Below are positions 37,701-49,177 of a stretch of 64,000 nt of DNA, piece after piece. The notes under the pieces were generated by a model. That model had not been told where the DNA came from and did no database searches. It was given only the letters and a program-made list of their open reading frames with translations. Source of the DNA: Neospora caninum Liverpool (Eukaryota > Apicomplexa > Conoidasida > Eucoccidiorida > Sarcocystidae); the NCBI RefSeq assembly GCF_000208865.1, contig NC_018397.1:2356001-2420000 (forward strand). Direction: 5' to 3'. The position numbers were made by a program, and so were the translations under genes. Position 1 is the stretch's first letter. Each line of letters starts with the position of its first letter.

Positions 37701-40700
37701 AGATGAACGAAGCAAGAACGCGGCGGACGGCGACTCTCAGGTCGGAGGGAAAGGCAACCAGCTACCTGGGGCATGGGAAAGACGGTTCAGGACGGAGTTC
37801 ACCGTGGCCGATTGGTATCGGAGACACAGCGAGAGAATGAGGCAGCGACAGGCACACGCAGAAGCGGAGCCGACGGACCAAGACAAAGAGCCGTGCAAAG
37901 TTCGTCTTTGCCATCAACTCGGTGAGCGGACGGCGCGTTCCCATCTGCGCTTACTCTCTGCATGCGTAGGTGGTTCTTTGTGGATTTTCGCGTGTCCGAT
38001 ATCCGATTCTGGTCTTCGCGTATTGCGAAGAGGGCGATGCATGCAGGAATGTGCACAGCCACCTTCGTAGGTCGGGCGCCGAACTGTCCTCTCGTCGATT
38101 TCGACCCACCGGAGTGTCGCGGAACCTGCGTGGAGACGCACAGGATTGCGCCTGCTGAGTTTTGGCGTTTTGCTTGTGAACAACGAGTACGGTTCCGTTC
38201 TCTGCATGTGCCTGTCTCTACCTTGCACTCGACAGCGGCCGTATGTCGCACGTTCGCGCTTTTTGCGTCTGCTGTCTTGGTGGCGCCGCCCAGATTATGC
38301 GACATCCGGCTTGTTGATGGTGGCACACAATCAGAAGACTGCGCGAATCGTTCAGACGCTTCTGCAGAGGCGCGAAATTCAGAAGGAGTACCTGGCGCTG
38401 GTGTATGGACACCCGCAATGGTCGGAGGTCGAGGTAGTGACTCTCGTCGCGCCTCATTCGACGCATGCGTTCAAAATGATGGTAGGACTGACGCACATCC
38501 TCGAGCTCCATGGGCGGTTGGTTCGCTTCGGATTCGGCCGATAAAACGGTGACGCGACGTTTCGTGTGGTAACCTGGAAACCCCCGAGGAGTTGTTTGCT
38601 GGCTTGGCGTCCGCCGCTAAGGCACACACAGACTTGTGTCCGCCTGTTGGACTTGCCTTGCTTCCTGGTGTAATGCCTAGAAATGCATCGCATTCATATC
38701 CTGTCGCTGGTCCCGTCAAGACAGCAAGACCGAATGTCGCGGTCGCGAGGCAAGTTCCTGTGTTCCTCTGTGCACTGCAACCCCGAAGAGCAAGATGATA
38801 AGGGGACGGGAGGGACCGACGAAGGTAGGTCATCGCTGCTGACCGGTTCGCGTTTCGTGTTCATTCGAGATGCTCACCGTTCCGTGGGCTTCTCGTGTTT
38901 GACGTGCAGCGCGAACACATGCTTGACGTGAGTCCCCGGTGTCGTCGCGTTCGATTTCTGCCGCCGTCTGTTCTTCGTTGATTAAACCTCAGGCTACAGA
39001 TGCACAGGGCGTCCCGCTGTCGCCAGTCTCGCCTGGCGCCTTCGCCTCCGGCGTCGCCGCCTACCGCTGCATGTATGGGTCTGTGATGCCTGCTCACGCC
39101 TCCTCTCCCGGATCCTCTCGTTCGCCCAGCTCGTCGGCTCTCCCGCATGCGTCGTCCTTCCCTTCGTGTGCTTCCTTGCGCCCTCCGTCTGTCTCTTCTT
39201 CGCCAGCGAACTCGCTGGCCGCCCCTTGCACACTTGCATCCGAGTCTCCTGCCTGTTTCGGAGGCCGTCGAGTCGAGACAAGAAGACGCGGGCGGTCTCT
39301 CCAGTTGGACGAAACGTTTGAAGAAGCGGCAACATTCAAAGTTGAACAAGACAACGAGGCAGGGGCTGCCGCAGGCCGCACCTGCCAGCTGGGGCGCCGT
39401 CCTGTTTCCAAGGCGAGATCAGGCAAGCGCGCCGTCAGTCGCGTGCAAGTTCTCTACAAAGGCTACCTCAGAAACCTTCCAGGTAAGCGGAAGGTTCGTC
39501 AGTCCTACGTCACGCTTCCCTTAGAGTCGGACAAACGATGGAAATGCAATGCTGCCAAGGACAAACATCTTCGGTCACCCTCTCGCTCCCGCACACTCAG
39601 TCGTTCGGCCGCAAAGACGGGAAGCCGACAGTTCATCCGTTTGTCGGGGTTCCGCCTCGAGTGAAAGGTGCCACGTCTGCCGTATGTCGGGGCTTCACAT
39701 ATGCGGGGAATCCCGCTAAGGTGTGCGAGGTCGTTGGGGTTTGCCGTCACTCTCGCTACGCGTCCCCGACGAGTGGTTGTTTGCCATAGTTTTTGTCTAT
39801 CGACGTGTCCTTGTCTCTCGCAGAGCCTCTTGTCGGCGTCCCCGGTGCCTTGGTTAAACTCAGTCTTCTTACAGGTGAGGAGGGGCTGACGCACAACTGC
39901 AGGTATTCTCCGTGCTTTTTGGCCTCTCATGGTTTGAACGGAGTGAGGACTCTCGTCCTCCCAGCGTCTGCGTTACCGCCCGTGTACTGGGCGGCTTCAC
40001 CTTGCTGCCTCTCTATCTGTAGTTCTCTCTTTTCCTCTCATGGTTTCCCCGTCACATGCAAAATAGAGAAACAAGGTTTCTGGATTCCGTCGTTCCGTTC
40101 GAAATCGAGACACCGCAAGGATGCTCAAACTTAGCAGTTGGTGACTCAATGCACAGGACAGTTGTGATGAGAACGGGGACTGTTCTCTTGATTTCGGTTC
40201 GCATCCTGCGTTTTGCCGGGTTTTCGCTCAGGACGATACAAACCGGTTCTAGGTTTTCACTGGTGCCGCTCCATGAACGGTCTCATTTTTCTTTTTTTGC
40301 AGGCCGCCGTCATCAACTCCGAGTCCACTGCGAACATCTCGGCCATCCCATCGTTGGGGACGCGACCTACGGAACAGGAGATCAAACTCCCTTCCGGATG
40401 TTTCTCCACGCGACGAGTCTCCAGTTTCCTTCTTTTCCTGCTTCTTCTGTTTCCAGCCCCTCTGGGTCTTCGTCTCTCAGGTCTTCTTGTCAACAGATCA
40501 AGTGTCGACTCCCAGATCATGCTGGTTCTCTCGCTTCCACGACAGGCGCACCTCGTCCCGTTTCGTCCTTCTCGGATGTCGACGGGCGTCCCGAGCAAGG
40601 AGCGAAGCGATGTGGCGGCAGAGCCAAGACCGAAGAAATCCTGTTTCTGGAGACTCTGAAGAGATCCACCTTTGTGGACGATCCGGGATTCCAGTTCTTT

Positions 40701-40742
40701 TTAGGCGCTTCTGAATCAGGCCATTCCCTTGACGGTGTATAG
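34765..40742 (+). CDS. RluA/RPUSD-family pseudouridine synthase with very long N-terminal extension
   Basis: Five exons in phase: 34765-37921, 38294-38481, 38993-39482, 39824-39874, 40303-40742, total 1,441 residues. The enzyme isomerises uridine to pseudouridine in RNA. The catalytic domain begins near residue 921 with VYEDANLVIISKPFDVRVD. It carries the active-site motif CHQLDYATSGLLMVA, whose catalytic Asp codon is split by the first intron. The block QKEYLALVYGH follows, then a Ser/Pro insert of about 110 residues, and the conserved VKLSLLTGRRHQLRVHCEHL with GHPIVGDATYG. HQLD instead of HRLD is also seen in human RPUSD1-type enzymes. The ATG at 34765 opens a hydrophobic segment, SLVLSLFFLSLVSA, that looks like a cleavable signal peptide, followed by a Ser/Arg-rich region, the layout of apicoplast-targeted proteins. 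An in-frame upstream ATG at 34462 would bury it. Residues of about 100-900 are low complexity. Family assignment is firm; location is inferred. Confidence 0.85.
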
Positions 40743-43121
40743 CGCTCTGTTTTCAACATGTTTTTCTGTCAGTTTCCTTCCAGCAGCCAGTGGATGGATG
40801 CAACTCGGTGGTAAAAAAAGGGGAATAGAGGGCCAACGGCGTTTTTTTTGGCTATCGAATGCAAGCGCGCGGTCGGTGTTGGGAAGACCCCAGAGATGTG
40901 CTGATTTCTTTGCCACCACCACGCGACATTCGTTTTCCAAGTCACCGGTGCAAAATTCTTTGTTACCTCGACTGCGGCTTCGCACCCCCGGCGCCGCAGT
41001 GCCGTCGCTCTCAAAGCTCTCATGGAAGGCACTCTCTGTACTTACATGTAGACTGTCTCTGAGATTCGACGTGCACGAAGCTTCACCGCGGAAAAAGGCA
41101 GAGCTGATTCACTCGCGCCTCTGCGCTCACCGAACGTGGCACGTAGCGCTGTGCAGGGGTTTTTCACCCGCGACAATGACAGCTGGACTTTCCTACACCA
41201 CCGACATTCCACTGTGTGCGAAGTAATGCCTGCCACACAAGCTGGGGCTCCAGGTGCGGTTCTGCAGAGTGTGCTGTTCGCAAGCGGCTCTGTGGGCGCT
41301 GTATGCAAAAATTCAAAGTAACCTAGCTCGGGGGGAGCGGCAGCAACAATGCCGGCGCTTGCTTTACCGGCGGAAATAGTCAACTCAGCCGTTGTCACCG
41401 GACGGGACACCGCGTTAAGTGGAAACCAAGTGTTCGAGTGATCCTCTATCTCTAGGAGAGAGCGCAAGAAAAACAACGACGAACCCTTTATTGTCAGGAC
41501 CGCACACAAGTGTGCATGATGTCCATCGCTGGGCGTGTACGGTCGACTCGGACGGGACGGGAGCTGATCACTCAGACGTCGTCACGGGGTTCTGAGGCGC
41601 TCAGGAGTTCTCCTCTGCAATTCGCACCGTCCACAACGCGATCGCGTCAGAATCGCATCCTCCTGCCGAACGTGAGAGCGCCTTCGAACTCGTTCCTAGC
41701 AGCAGGCAAAAACAGGCAAGGCACGACCCGAGTCGATCGCGTCCGACACAGTGTCAGGGACAGGACACAGTGGCGCAGCCCCCCGCCGCTCTCGGGTTCT
41801 CCGCGTACAACCTTGGTCACCTGTCTCCAGATGGCAACCGATTCAAGTTGCCTAATCACGTGTTTTTAGAGGTGAGAGCATGTGTACTCTAGTGCAGCGC
41901 GGCCGTCTGACGACTGGCGAACTTTCGAGGTTCGCTGGCGGCGTGACGGTCCAACCTGGTGACGCCTGAGGTTTTGCGCACGGCGCAAGGCTTCGAAAGA
42001 AGCGAATGAAAGCGTTCCTGTCGCACCCTGACATCTGGTCGGAATCCCAGCGGTCTGCAGAGAAGGGGTTGGAAAAAAGGTGGATCCCCTGGACCCAGAT
42101 GAAGACCCGTGAATCCACGGCGTCACCGGAGTCCCCGAAACGCCGAGAAACGCGCGCTCTTGGATGTTTTATCGGACTGAATTATTTGAGCGGCGGCTTC
42201 CATTCTCAGCCCAATCCGTTTGGGAGGCTCTTCAAAGAGTGACAAGAATCCTGAGGACAGAGAGGCAGGGAGACTCGGCATCTGCAGCGCACAGAGCGAC
42301 GTCGTTCCGGACCCGGTTGCGCGTCGATCTAGCCGACGCGTCTCCGGAAGGCCTGGGACAAGGGTATATGCATGCACTTGCACACACCGAGGACGAAAGG
42401 AGAACCTTTTTCCACGAAGGAAAGGAAAAAGTTGCACGGACCTCCGCTTTTATGGGCCTCAAGCATTCGCGGCTCGCCTGTCAGTCTGTTTAAGGGGAGG
42501 CGTCTAGATGAAATCGCTCCTGCCGTGAGGCATCTTCTTTTCTCAAGATGCGCCACGAGCACTTGTGGTTCTCCACACACACTGTGCTGAAAGCCGTGTC
42601 CCGACTTTATACTTTGGCGAGGCACTGCGCCGTTAAGGAACTCAAGACTCTTTTTTCTTTTATGTACGCACTGCCTCATTTTCCCTCTTGAGCGTCTGTG
42701 AGCGGCATGCTCTCTCGTGGATCGTCCTGTGCGCTTTGTGCACGCGAAAAGAACGCCGGTAAAAAGTGTACGTTTGCACGCACACATACACGCCGGGTTC
42801 ACGACCTCTCACCGTCAAAGCGCCAACGAGTGTGTATGCTCTTTCCCTTCTGAAAACGACACGAATTTCTCGCTTTGGCGCACCCCCCCCCGTGAGAGAT
42901 CCTCGCAGCCAGGAATTTCCAGGTCTATGTCCGGGGGGCTTTTCGCGGCCTTTGCTCGCCATTCTGTGGCGGTGTAGGGATATTCGCGGTCGCGCCTCTG
43001 TTTCCGTCGGATTACGCTCGGCTTCCCTTGGACCGTTTTGCTTTTCGTCAGAACGAGGGTGGCTTAACTGAAAAGGTGATTTGGACGGCAGGAAGCGTTC
43101 TCCCGGTGTCCGGTCAAGACG
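40743..43121. other. Spacer between two plus-strand genes
   Basis: I found no exon with both protein-like composition and matching splice sites on either strand. It should contain the 3' end of the pseudouridine synthase transcript and the promoter of the TPR/MSS51-like gene. The stretch just before 43122 is an ordinary mixed-composition leader. Confidence 0.5.
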
Positions 43122-43895
43122 ATGGAGCCCGACTTGACCTCTGTGCCTGCCGGGGCCCCGGTCGCCGATCCAGAAGAAGACGAGGAAGGAAGCCGGAAGT
43201 ACACACAGGCAGTTCAAGAGAAAGAAGAAGGAAATCACCTCTTCAAAAAGGTATCGCGCCCTGAGGGGAATGCACGAAGTCTGGGCGACCTCAGAGCCGT
43301 GAAGAGGAAATCCGGAACCACTCCCGTGCAGAAAGAAGTCTTGTGACAAATTTTCTTATTACGTGAAGGCCAGCGTGTAGATGCAGCTGTGCTTGCCGGC
43401 AGTGTGTACCATACGAGTACATGATCAGACGGCTTCCCTCACAAGTGCTGGTGGTGCCTCTTCGCTCTCGGCTTCCCAGGGGTCCGTCAGCGGTTCCCGC
43501 TTCACTCTGGAGAGACCTTTTCCGTCGTGTTTCTTTCTCATGTTTCGGCCGCACCTCAGGGGAGTGTCCAGGAGGCAGTTGAAATATGGCGGCATGCGTT
43601 GAAACTGTGTTACGAGCTTTCTGTTTCCGGTAAGAGAATCTTTGGAAGTTTCCCAGCGAGGGCATCTTCCGTGTTCACTGACTCGGAGGGGAGAAATAAT
43701 TTTCCCACGTACCTCCATCCTTTGGTCGTCGTCTCGATCGGTGTGCTTCCGCCGTGGGGCTTGCCCATCGCTGCGTCCCTTCCAGAATTCATACACGCGC
43801 AGGCTCCACCCCACATATATATATATATATATATATATATAGATACAGATATATGGATATATATATACAGATATATGTATATATGTATATATGTG

Positions 43896-43927
<32 letters not shown>

Positions 43928-46900
43928 ATATGCATACGAATATATGCTAGCCTACAGCTGCGCGCTCCGGATGTGCGCAAATATTGGTACATACCCCGAT
44001 CTGAACTGTGTGCTGTGCGCGCCTCAAAGACTGTTTTGTGTCTTGTCGTCGCGCTTCTGATGATCGGTGTCGTTCCAAGCACCAGCACGTTCAGTGGCGT
44101 CTGTGGGTGTGCTGACGCCCTCGGCCTGATATTCACTCTTCTTCGCGTTTTTTTGATGTCTGAAGTTGGCGTCGCTTTTCACATGCGTGCCCCTGGAATC
44201 CTCCCTCGCTTCTGCACAGAGCCCACATAAGGCGCCTTCTTTCTTTCGGACGCCGCCCCGTTTCTTCACTCGTTCCCTGTCTTCCCCCCTCCCGTCTCAC
44301 TCTCACATGCAGGCACTGCGCCGAATGCTGCGGCCATGGGGGAACTCCAAGTGGTGTTGGAGAACAACATCGCCGCTGGTCTCCTAAAGGAAGGGTCGTA
44401 CTCGCGCTGTATTGAGCACTGCGAACACGTTCTTCACGTTCAGCCAGGCAACGAAAAGGCGCTCCTGAGGATGGCGAAGGCACACGCCGAACTGCAGGTC
44501 AGATTGGGCCCGCGAGCCGGAGACTCTGAAAAGGCAAAAAGTCCTCCTGCTGGCCCACACCCCGCTTCCTGCCGGACGAAGAAGGAAAGTGCAAAATACT
44601 GGAAGAACGAACGCAGTGTACCAACCACTGCAGCCATATATATATATATATATGCATATATATATGTGTATATGTATATATATGTATATATATGTATATA
44701 TATGTATATGTATATATGTATAAACAACCTTATCGACTGCACTTGCGGCCCTTCTTTCTCTCTGGCGACAGAAGCATTTACTGCATGCGGGTGGTCTCAT
44801 CTCCGCTGCTCCTTCTTTGCGGGAGGCTCTAGGTCCACACTGGCGAAAATCGAAGGGTGTTGTTCGCCGGACGTGCTGACGGACCGTGTTTTCTCTGTTC
44901 GTCTTCTCTTTAGATCTACCCACTGCCTAGTAGGCGCCACGTGCCTTGCTGCCTCTCGTTCCCGTTTTTTGTCCCTGCGGGTCGCGGTTGGGGACGCCGC
45001 CTGTTCAGCAGACGGCGACTGGTTGCCGTGTTGCAGTCTTTCACCAGTGTGCAAGCTGTCGAGAGAACGCTTCACAGGTGTTCCAGTGAAAAGCGCGGTC
45101 CGCCCTGCATCATGCCGTCCTCTCTGAGCCGTGGTCCGGCTGCGCCTGTGCTGGCTCGTGTCCCGTTCTCGCACCTGACGAAGGACGTGTGCGCGTGAGG
45201 CGCGTTTGCCGTGCATGACTCGTAGTCGCCGATGCAGCGTCTCTGTTTTCTTCTCGACGGGCATTCGCTTTGGAGATTCGTTTCGCCTTTTGTCCTTGTT
45301 CCAGGAATACAAGAAGGCTGAGGACGCGATCCGCCGGTTGCTGAAGGTGCACGCTGAGAACCATGAGGCAACCCGACTTTATCGGCAAGTGCTCGAGGCA
45401 CAGGTGGAGCACAAACGGCAGCAAAAGGCGTTGTACCAGACAATGCTAGGGAAGGGGAAAAACACGGATTCGCTCGCAGTACCCCCTGTGGAAAAACAGG
45501 CACGCGCCGCTGAGGCTTCCAGCGCTTCGCCCCTCTGCCCCTGGATGTGGGCCGCGGAGTTCCTGCCTATGGACAAAGATCCGGTCGTCTGGCGAGCTCC
45601 GCACTCGATTGAAAGCCTCACAGAAGACTGCAATTTTCCTCTAACTCGAGGACTGCCTTTGACCATCCTCTTTGCGCTCCAAGCGGCAGACGAAGCTCGG
45701 CGAAAGGCGATCTCGCCGATGGCCGAAGGCTCCAGGAATGGCGGCGCGAATGGCGGATCGTGCAGCCGGACCCCGGCCGCTGGAGCTGTGAGCGACTCGG
45801 CTGGGGGGTGCCAGCGGTCAGATGAAGCTTTGTGGGACTGGCGATCGATACGAAAAGACGTCCTCTGCGTCCACCTGATTGGCGCTACCAGTGCGCACGA
45901 AATGGGGTGCAAATTTACTGTCCTGATGGAGCGGTGGCCGCGCGTCAAAACCCTCATTCTCGTCTTGATTGGATTTCTGGGCCAGCATGGAAAGCTCGAA
46001 AGTAGGTCTGTTTTTGCCAAGGGGAAGCGGGAAAGGTAACATGTGCAAAAGATTGCACGTCGCACCGGCAAGGCGAAGACGATCACGAATCGTTACGCGG
46101 CCCTCGCAAACGGGCGCCGAGCGGGACAGGTCGGGGCGATGCGACGAGGGGAAAGCAGTCGAAGCCTGTTCGGGGGAAAAACAGACTTACGGGACAACCC
46201 GGAAACGAACAGGGGACTCAAAAGACGTCCGAACAGATAGCGAGACCAAAAGGACAGCGAGCGGAGGAGGAGGCGAGGGGTGACGATTGGGATTTCCCAA
46301 GCTGAAGAGAAAAGGACACGAGAGGCCAGCGAGAGGAGACCAGCGAGAGCGGCACGGACTCCATCAAACACACGTATTCAGTGTAACGACAAGCACCGCG
46401 TGCTCGAGAGAGAAGAGGCTGATGCTCTGCGTAAAACCGAGTTGTTCATTTGCAGTGCTACACCCTAGGCGTTCGAGCGTTTGATGTGCTGTCTCTCGTA
46501 GCAGAGAGAGGAGCTACGTCCCCTCGTTTGGCAACCCTGCGCGGGTGCGCTGTGCGAACGCGTTCACCTGGTTCATTCGCGGCTGCGACTCGTGCTGAAT
46601 GTGCTGGTGTCGTGCCGGTCTCTTCTCCCCAGATAAATTGGAACGCGGGAAGGTTCAGCCTCCTGCAGTGGTCAAGACAGAGGACGGCCGGGAGCAGCTC
46701 GCGGTCCCGTTCAAGGGGACCTACGAGGAGTTTGTACAGGTGAAGCAAGAAAGAAAGGACAGATGAGTCGGAAGAAAAATCGCCGTATCTCTCACGGAAA
46801 TCCCTGCAGCCTCGGTCCTCAGCAAGACCTCGGCGCGTGTGTGAGGCCGAGGTCTGATAGAAAGCGCATTCGACGAAGACGGAAACAGAATCGTGATAAA

Positions 46901-48492
46901 GATGGGACACGGGCGACCATCTCGTGACGGTGTTTTCGAGACTCCACTGCCGTTTCCCAAAACGCGCACATGGCCCTTGATGCTGTTTTACCATCTCTTA
47001 AGAACACAACATAGGCGACGGAGGCTGCTTCCAGGGCTGGGAACGGGATGCACGACGGCTCCGAGTTTGTGTTTTTGACGTTCAGGCGGTCCCCGGAGTC
47101 CTCACGAATCCGGAGTGCACATTTTTCCCCGATTTCGCGGTCTTAAGCACGCCGCTTTTTGCTCGAGATCTCGACTCATGGAAACCCGCGTTGTCGCTTC
47201 TGCTCGATGCGGACGTGGTAAGCGAAGAAAGTCTGGATGCCTGCTTGCCTTGGCGTCCACGACTCCGTTCAGATGAGCGAGAGAGTCGCGCAAGGGCGGG
47301 GGGCGACTTCTTGGCTTACGTCACTCCCCACAGGACCTTTATCGAGGGCTCGCCATCGTGTTTTGAGATGACTGGGACCCAGCGTGTACCACCGATGGGG
47401 CGGCGGACTGTTGGAGCTTTTTGGTACGGTTTCGGGACGCGAAAAAGCCTGTGGTTCGAGCCGGGGCGACTGCAGAGGTGCTTGCAACGTGTTCGACCTA
47501 CGTAGCCCCCTTACAGACGAGAGACTGCAGGTACATTTTTATTGTGTTTTTTTCGAAAACTGAAGGGCGATTTCGGGCTAGGCAAAACCGATATAAAGCA
47601 GCGTTGCCCGGAAGGAAGCGTCTGGCGGATTCTACGATTCCTGAAGACAGTCTCTGACGGAACATTTGTGTGCTGTTGTTATGCGCCAGCCCACCCAGCT
47701 TTTCGTCCTATTGGTTTGATTTGGATCGGGCGTTTCTAAATCATGCTTCACCCTCGCACTATGCTCGATCCCACCTTCACGTTCCCATTTTGACTGAGTC
47801 GTTAGCGGTTTTCTTCTCGTTTTTCCCGTTCCCTCAGCTCTCGATCGTCACCGTTAGCGGGCCGCTGAGGGACGAGCCCACGGCGGAGATAAAAGAAGAA
47901 GAGGAAGTCGTGCGGCAGCAAGGAGGACGGGTCATCGTGCCGACTTCAAAAAACGACTTCCCGATTATTTTCCGAGTTCCCAAAGAAGCTCTAAAGAAAC
48001 GTGCGGAGCTAGGAGCAGAAGGCGACAAAACAGATTTCATAGGAAACGAGTTGCTCCCAGGCGTAGATACGGCCGATGCATGCACTGACTCGGCGGTCCT
48101 TGGAGCTAAACATGCAGGTGAGAGAAAGCGAATATGTACTTTTTAAGCTGTTGCGAACCATGATCTCGGCTTCACCGAGTTGTACGACCAGCTGTATAGG
48201 CACCTCATGAGTTCAAGAGTACATGCGACTTCTGACGCAATTTATGTTGTTTACACGCAAAAAATTGTTGACGTACAACGCAGGTCGTGGGAGCGTGCAC
48301 AGAAGCGAAGTCGCGTACACAGCCTTGGATAGTGGGTTTCCTCTCTTCTTTGTCGGTGAGCAGCCTCACTGTTCTGCCCCACTGGATGCTCCGGCATATG
48401 GTTCTTTTCTAATCGGTCGCACGTTTCCCCTTTTTCTCCCTGTGTGCGCAGCGTTTTTCGTGTTCCGGGGCCGAGTCAAGTGTCCCGCGTAA
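43122..48492 (+). CDS. TPR protein with MSS51-type C-terminal domain
   Basis: Ten-exon model, 588 residues: 43122-43250, 43560-43629, 44313-44497, 45305-46001, 46633-46739, 47086-47217, 47448-47501, 47838-48117, 48284-48355, 48452-48492. All are in phase; exon 7 is the least certain (acceptor AAAAAG; the consensus donor at 47531 would break the frame, so the in-phase GTAGCC at 47502 was chosen). Exons 1-4 encode TPR-like helices (QAVQEKEEGNHLFKK, YSRCIEHCEHVLHVQPGNEK, AEDAIRRLLKVHAENHEATR). Exons 4-7 match the C-terminal domain of MSS51/zinc-finger MYND proteins: FPLTRGLPLTILFAL, DVLCVHLIGATSAHE, KTLILVLIGFLGQHG, FKGTYEEFVQ, SWKPALSLLLDADVPVVRAG. No MYND cysteine cluster is visible. Yeast MSS51 controls mitochondrial COX1 translation, but the domain is widespread, so function is not transferred here. 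The C-terminal exons (EIKEEEEVV, FPLFFVAFFVFRGRVK) are lineage-specific. Confidence 0.75.
43814..43929. repeat. (AT)n microsatellite in an intron
   Basis: Alternating AT with ATAC and GATA interruptions, in intron 2 (43630-44312) of the TPR/MSS51-like gene. Confidence 0.95.
44635..44722. repeat. (TA)n microsatellite in an intron
   Basis: TATATG units in tandem, in intron 3 (44498-45304) of the TPR/MSS51-like gene. Confidence 0.95.
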
Positions 48493-48989
48493 GGACTCTC
48501 GAGGAGAGAGTGTGCTACAACGAGGCTGGGTTTCTCATCATCGTTCCAGACAGAGCCAACGGAGAAGAAAAGCGGGTACCATTTTGATGGCAGGCGCAGC
48601 GGGCTCCGGTGCTCAGAGTCTCAGACTTGCAACTCATGAACACCATTAACATTCTCGTTTCATCTGCGTATGCCAAAGGGCTAGTAGAAGAGCAGATTCA
48701 CAGACACTCTACAGCGTCTCTCTGTTGCGATTTTTTTTCACCTACGCTGCCTTATCGAGTGGAACTTGTAGAGTAGTTTTGTGGCGGCTTTTCAAATGCT
48801 CCGCCTACTCTACATTTTCTCTCTTCTCCACGGGCCTTAGGAACTGCTTGAAACTCCCGCGTCCTTTCCAAAAAAAAGAGACTTGATTCACCCTAGCAAG
48901 CACCTCTAAAACGGCCTACGAGAAGCGGCTGTTTTTTTGGTTGCTACTTTTGCCTCCAACCTCTCTGGCATCGCTGGTCTGTTTCCTTG

Positions 48990-49120
48990 TGGGCGCTAGC
49001 ACAGAGGAGGGCAGTGGCTATAGTAAGTAGATATAAAACGAAACCAGACATCCAAGCCGTAGTTAAATATAACTCCAGTTATACACTCCTCGAGTCATGG
49101 GCGCTAGCACAGAGGAGGGC
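48990..49120. repeat. 23-bp direct repeat, two copies 108 bp apart
   Basis: Copies at 48990-49012 and 49098-49120 share 23 identical bases; each begins TGGGCGCTAGCACAGAGG. The intervening DNA is AT-rich and not repeated. There is no open frame or inverted terminus that would make it an insertion element. Confidence 0.9.
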
Positions 49121-49152
49121 CCCAGAATCACCCATTTCGCCTTTGAAAGTAC

Positions 49153-49171
49153 GGGGGGGGGGGGGGGGGGG
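49153..49171. repeat. Poly-G homopolymer, about 19 G
   Basis: An uninterrupted G run just downstream of the second 23-bp repeat copy and just past the stop codon of the minus-strand gene at 49178. Exact length in homopolymers of this size is unreliable in assemblies. Confidence 0.9.
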
Positions 49172-49177
49172 AGGAAC

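Larger units (their letters stand above)
48493..49177. other. Convergent spacer with a 23-bp direct repeat and a poly-G tract
   Basis: The stretch lies between the 3' ends of the TPR/MSS51-like gene and the minus-strand membrane-protein candidate. No exon is visible. It contains the repeat pair and the homopolymer listed separately. Confidence 0.6.

Noticed and set aside
38725..38824. Extra exon in the pseudouridine synthase gene (block reading SRGKFLCSSVHCNPEEQDDK)
   Set aside because: Good-looking acceptor and donor, but its 100-bp length breaks the frame into the next exon. Joining 38481 directly to 38993 keeps the frame and leads into the conserved TGRRHQLRVH block.
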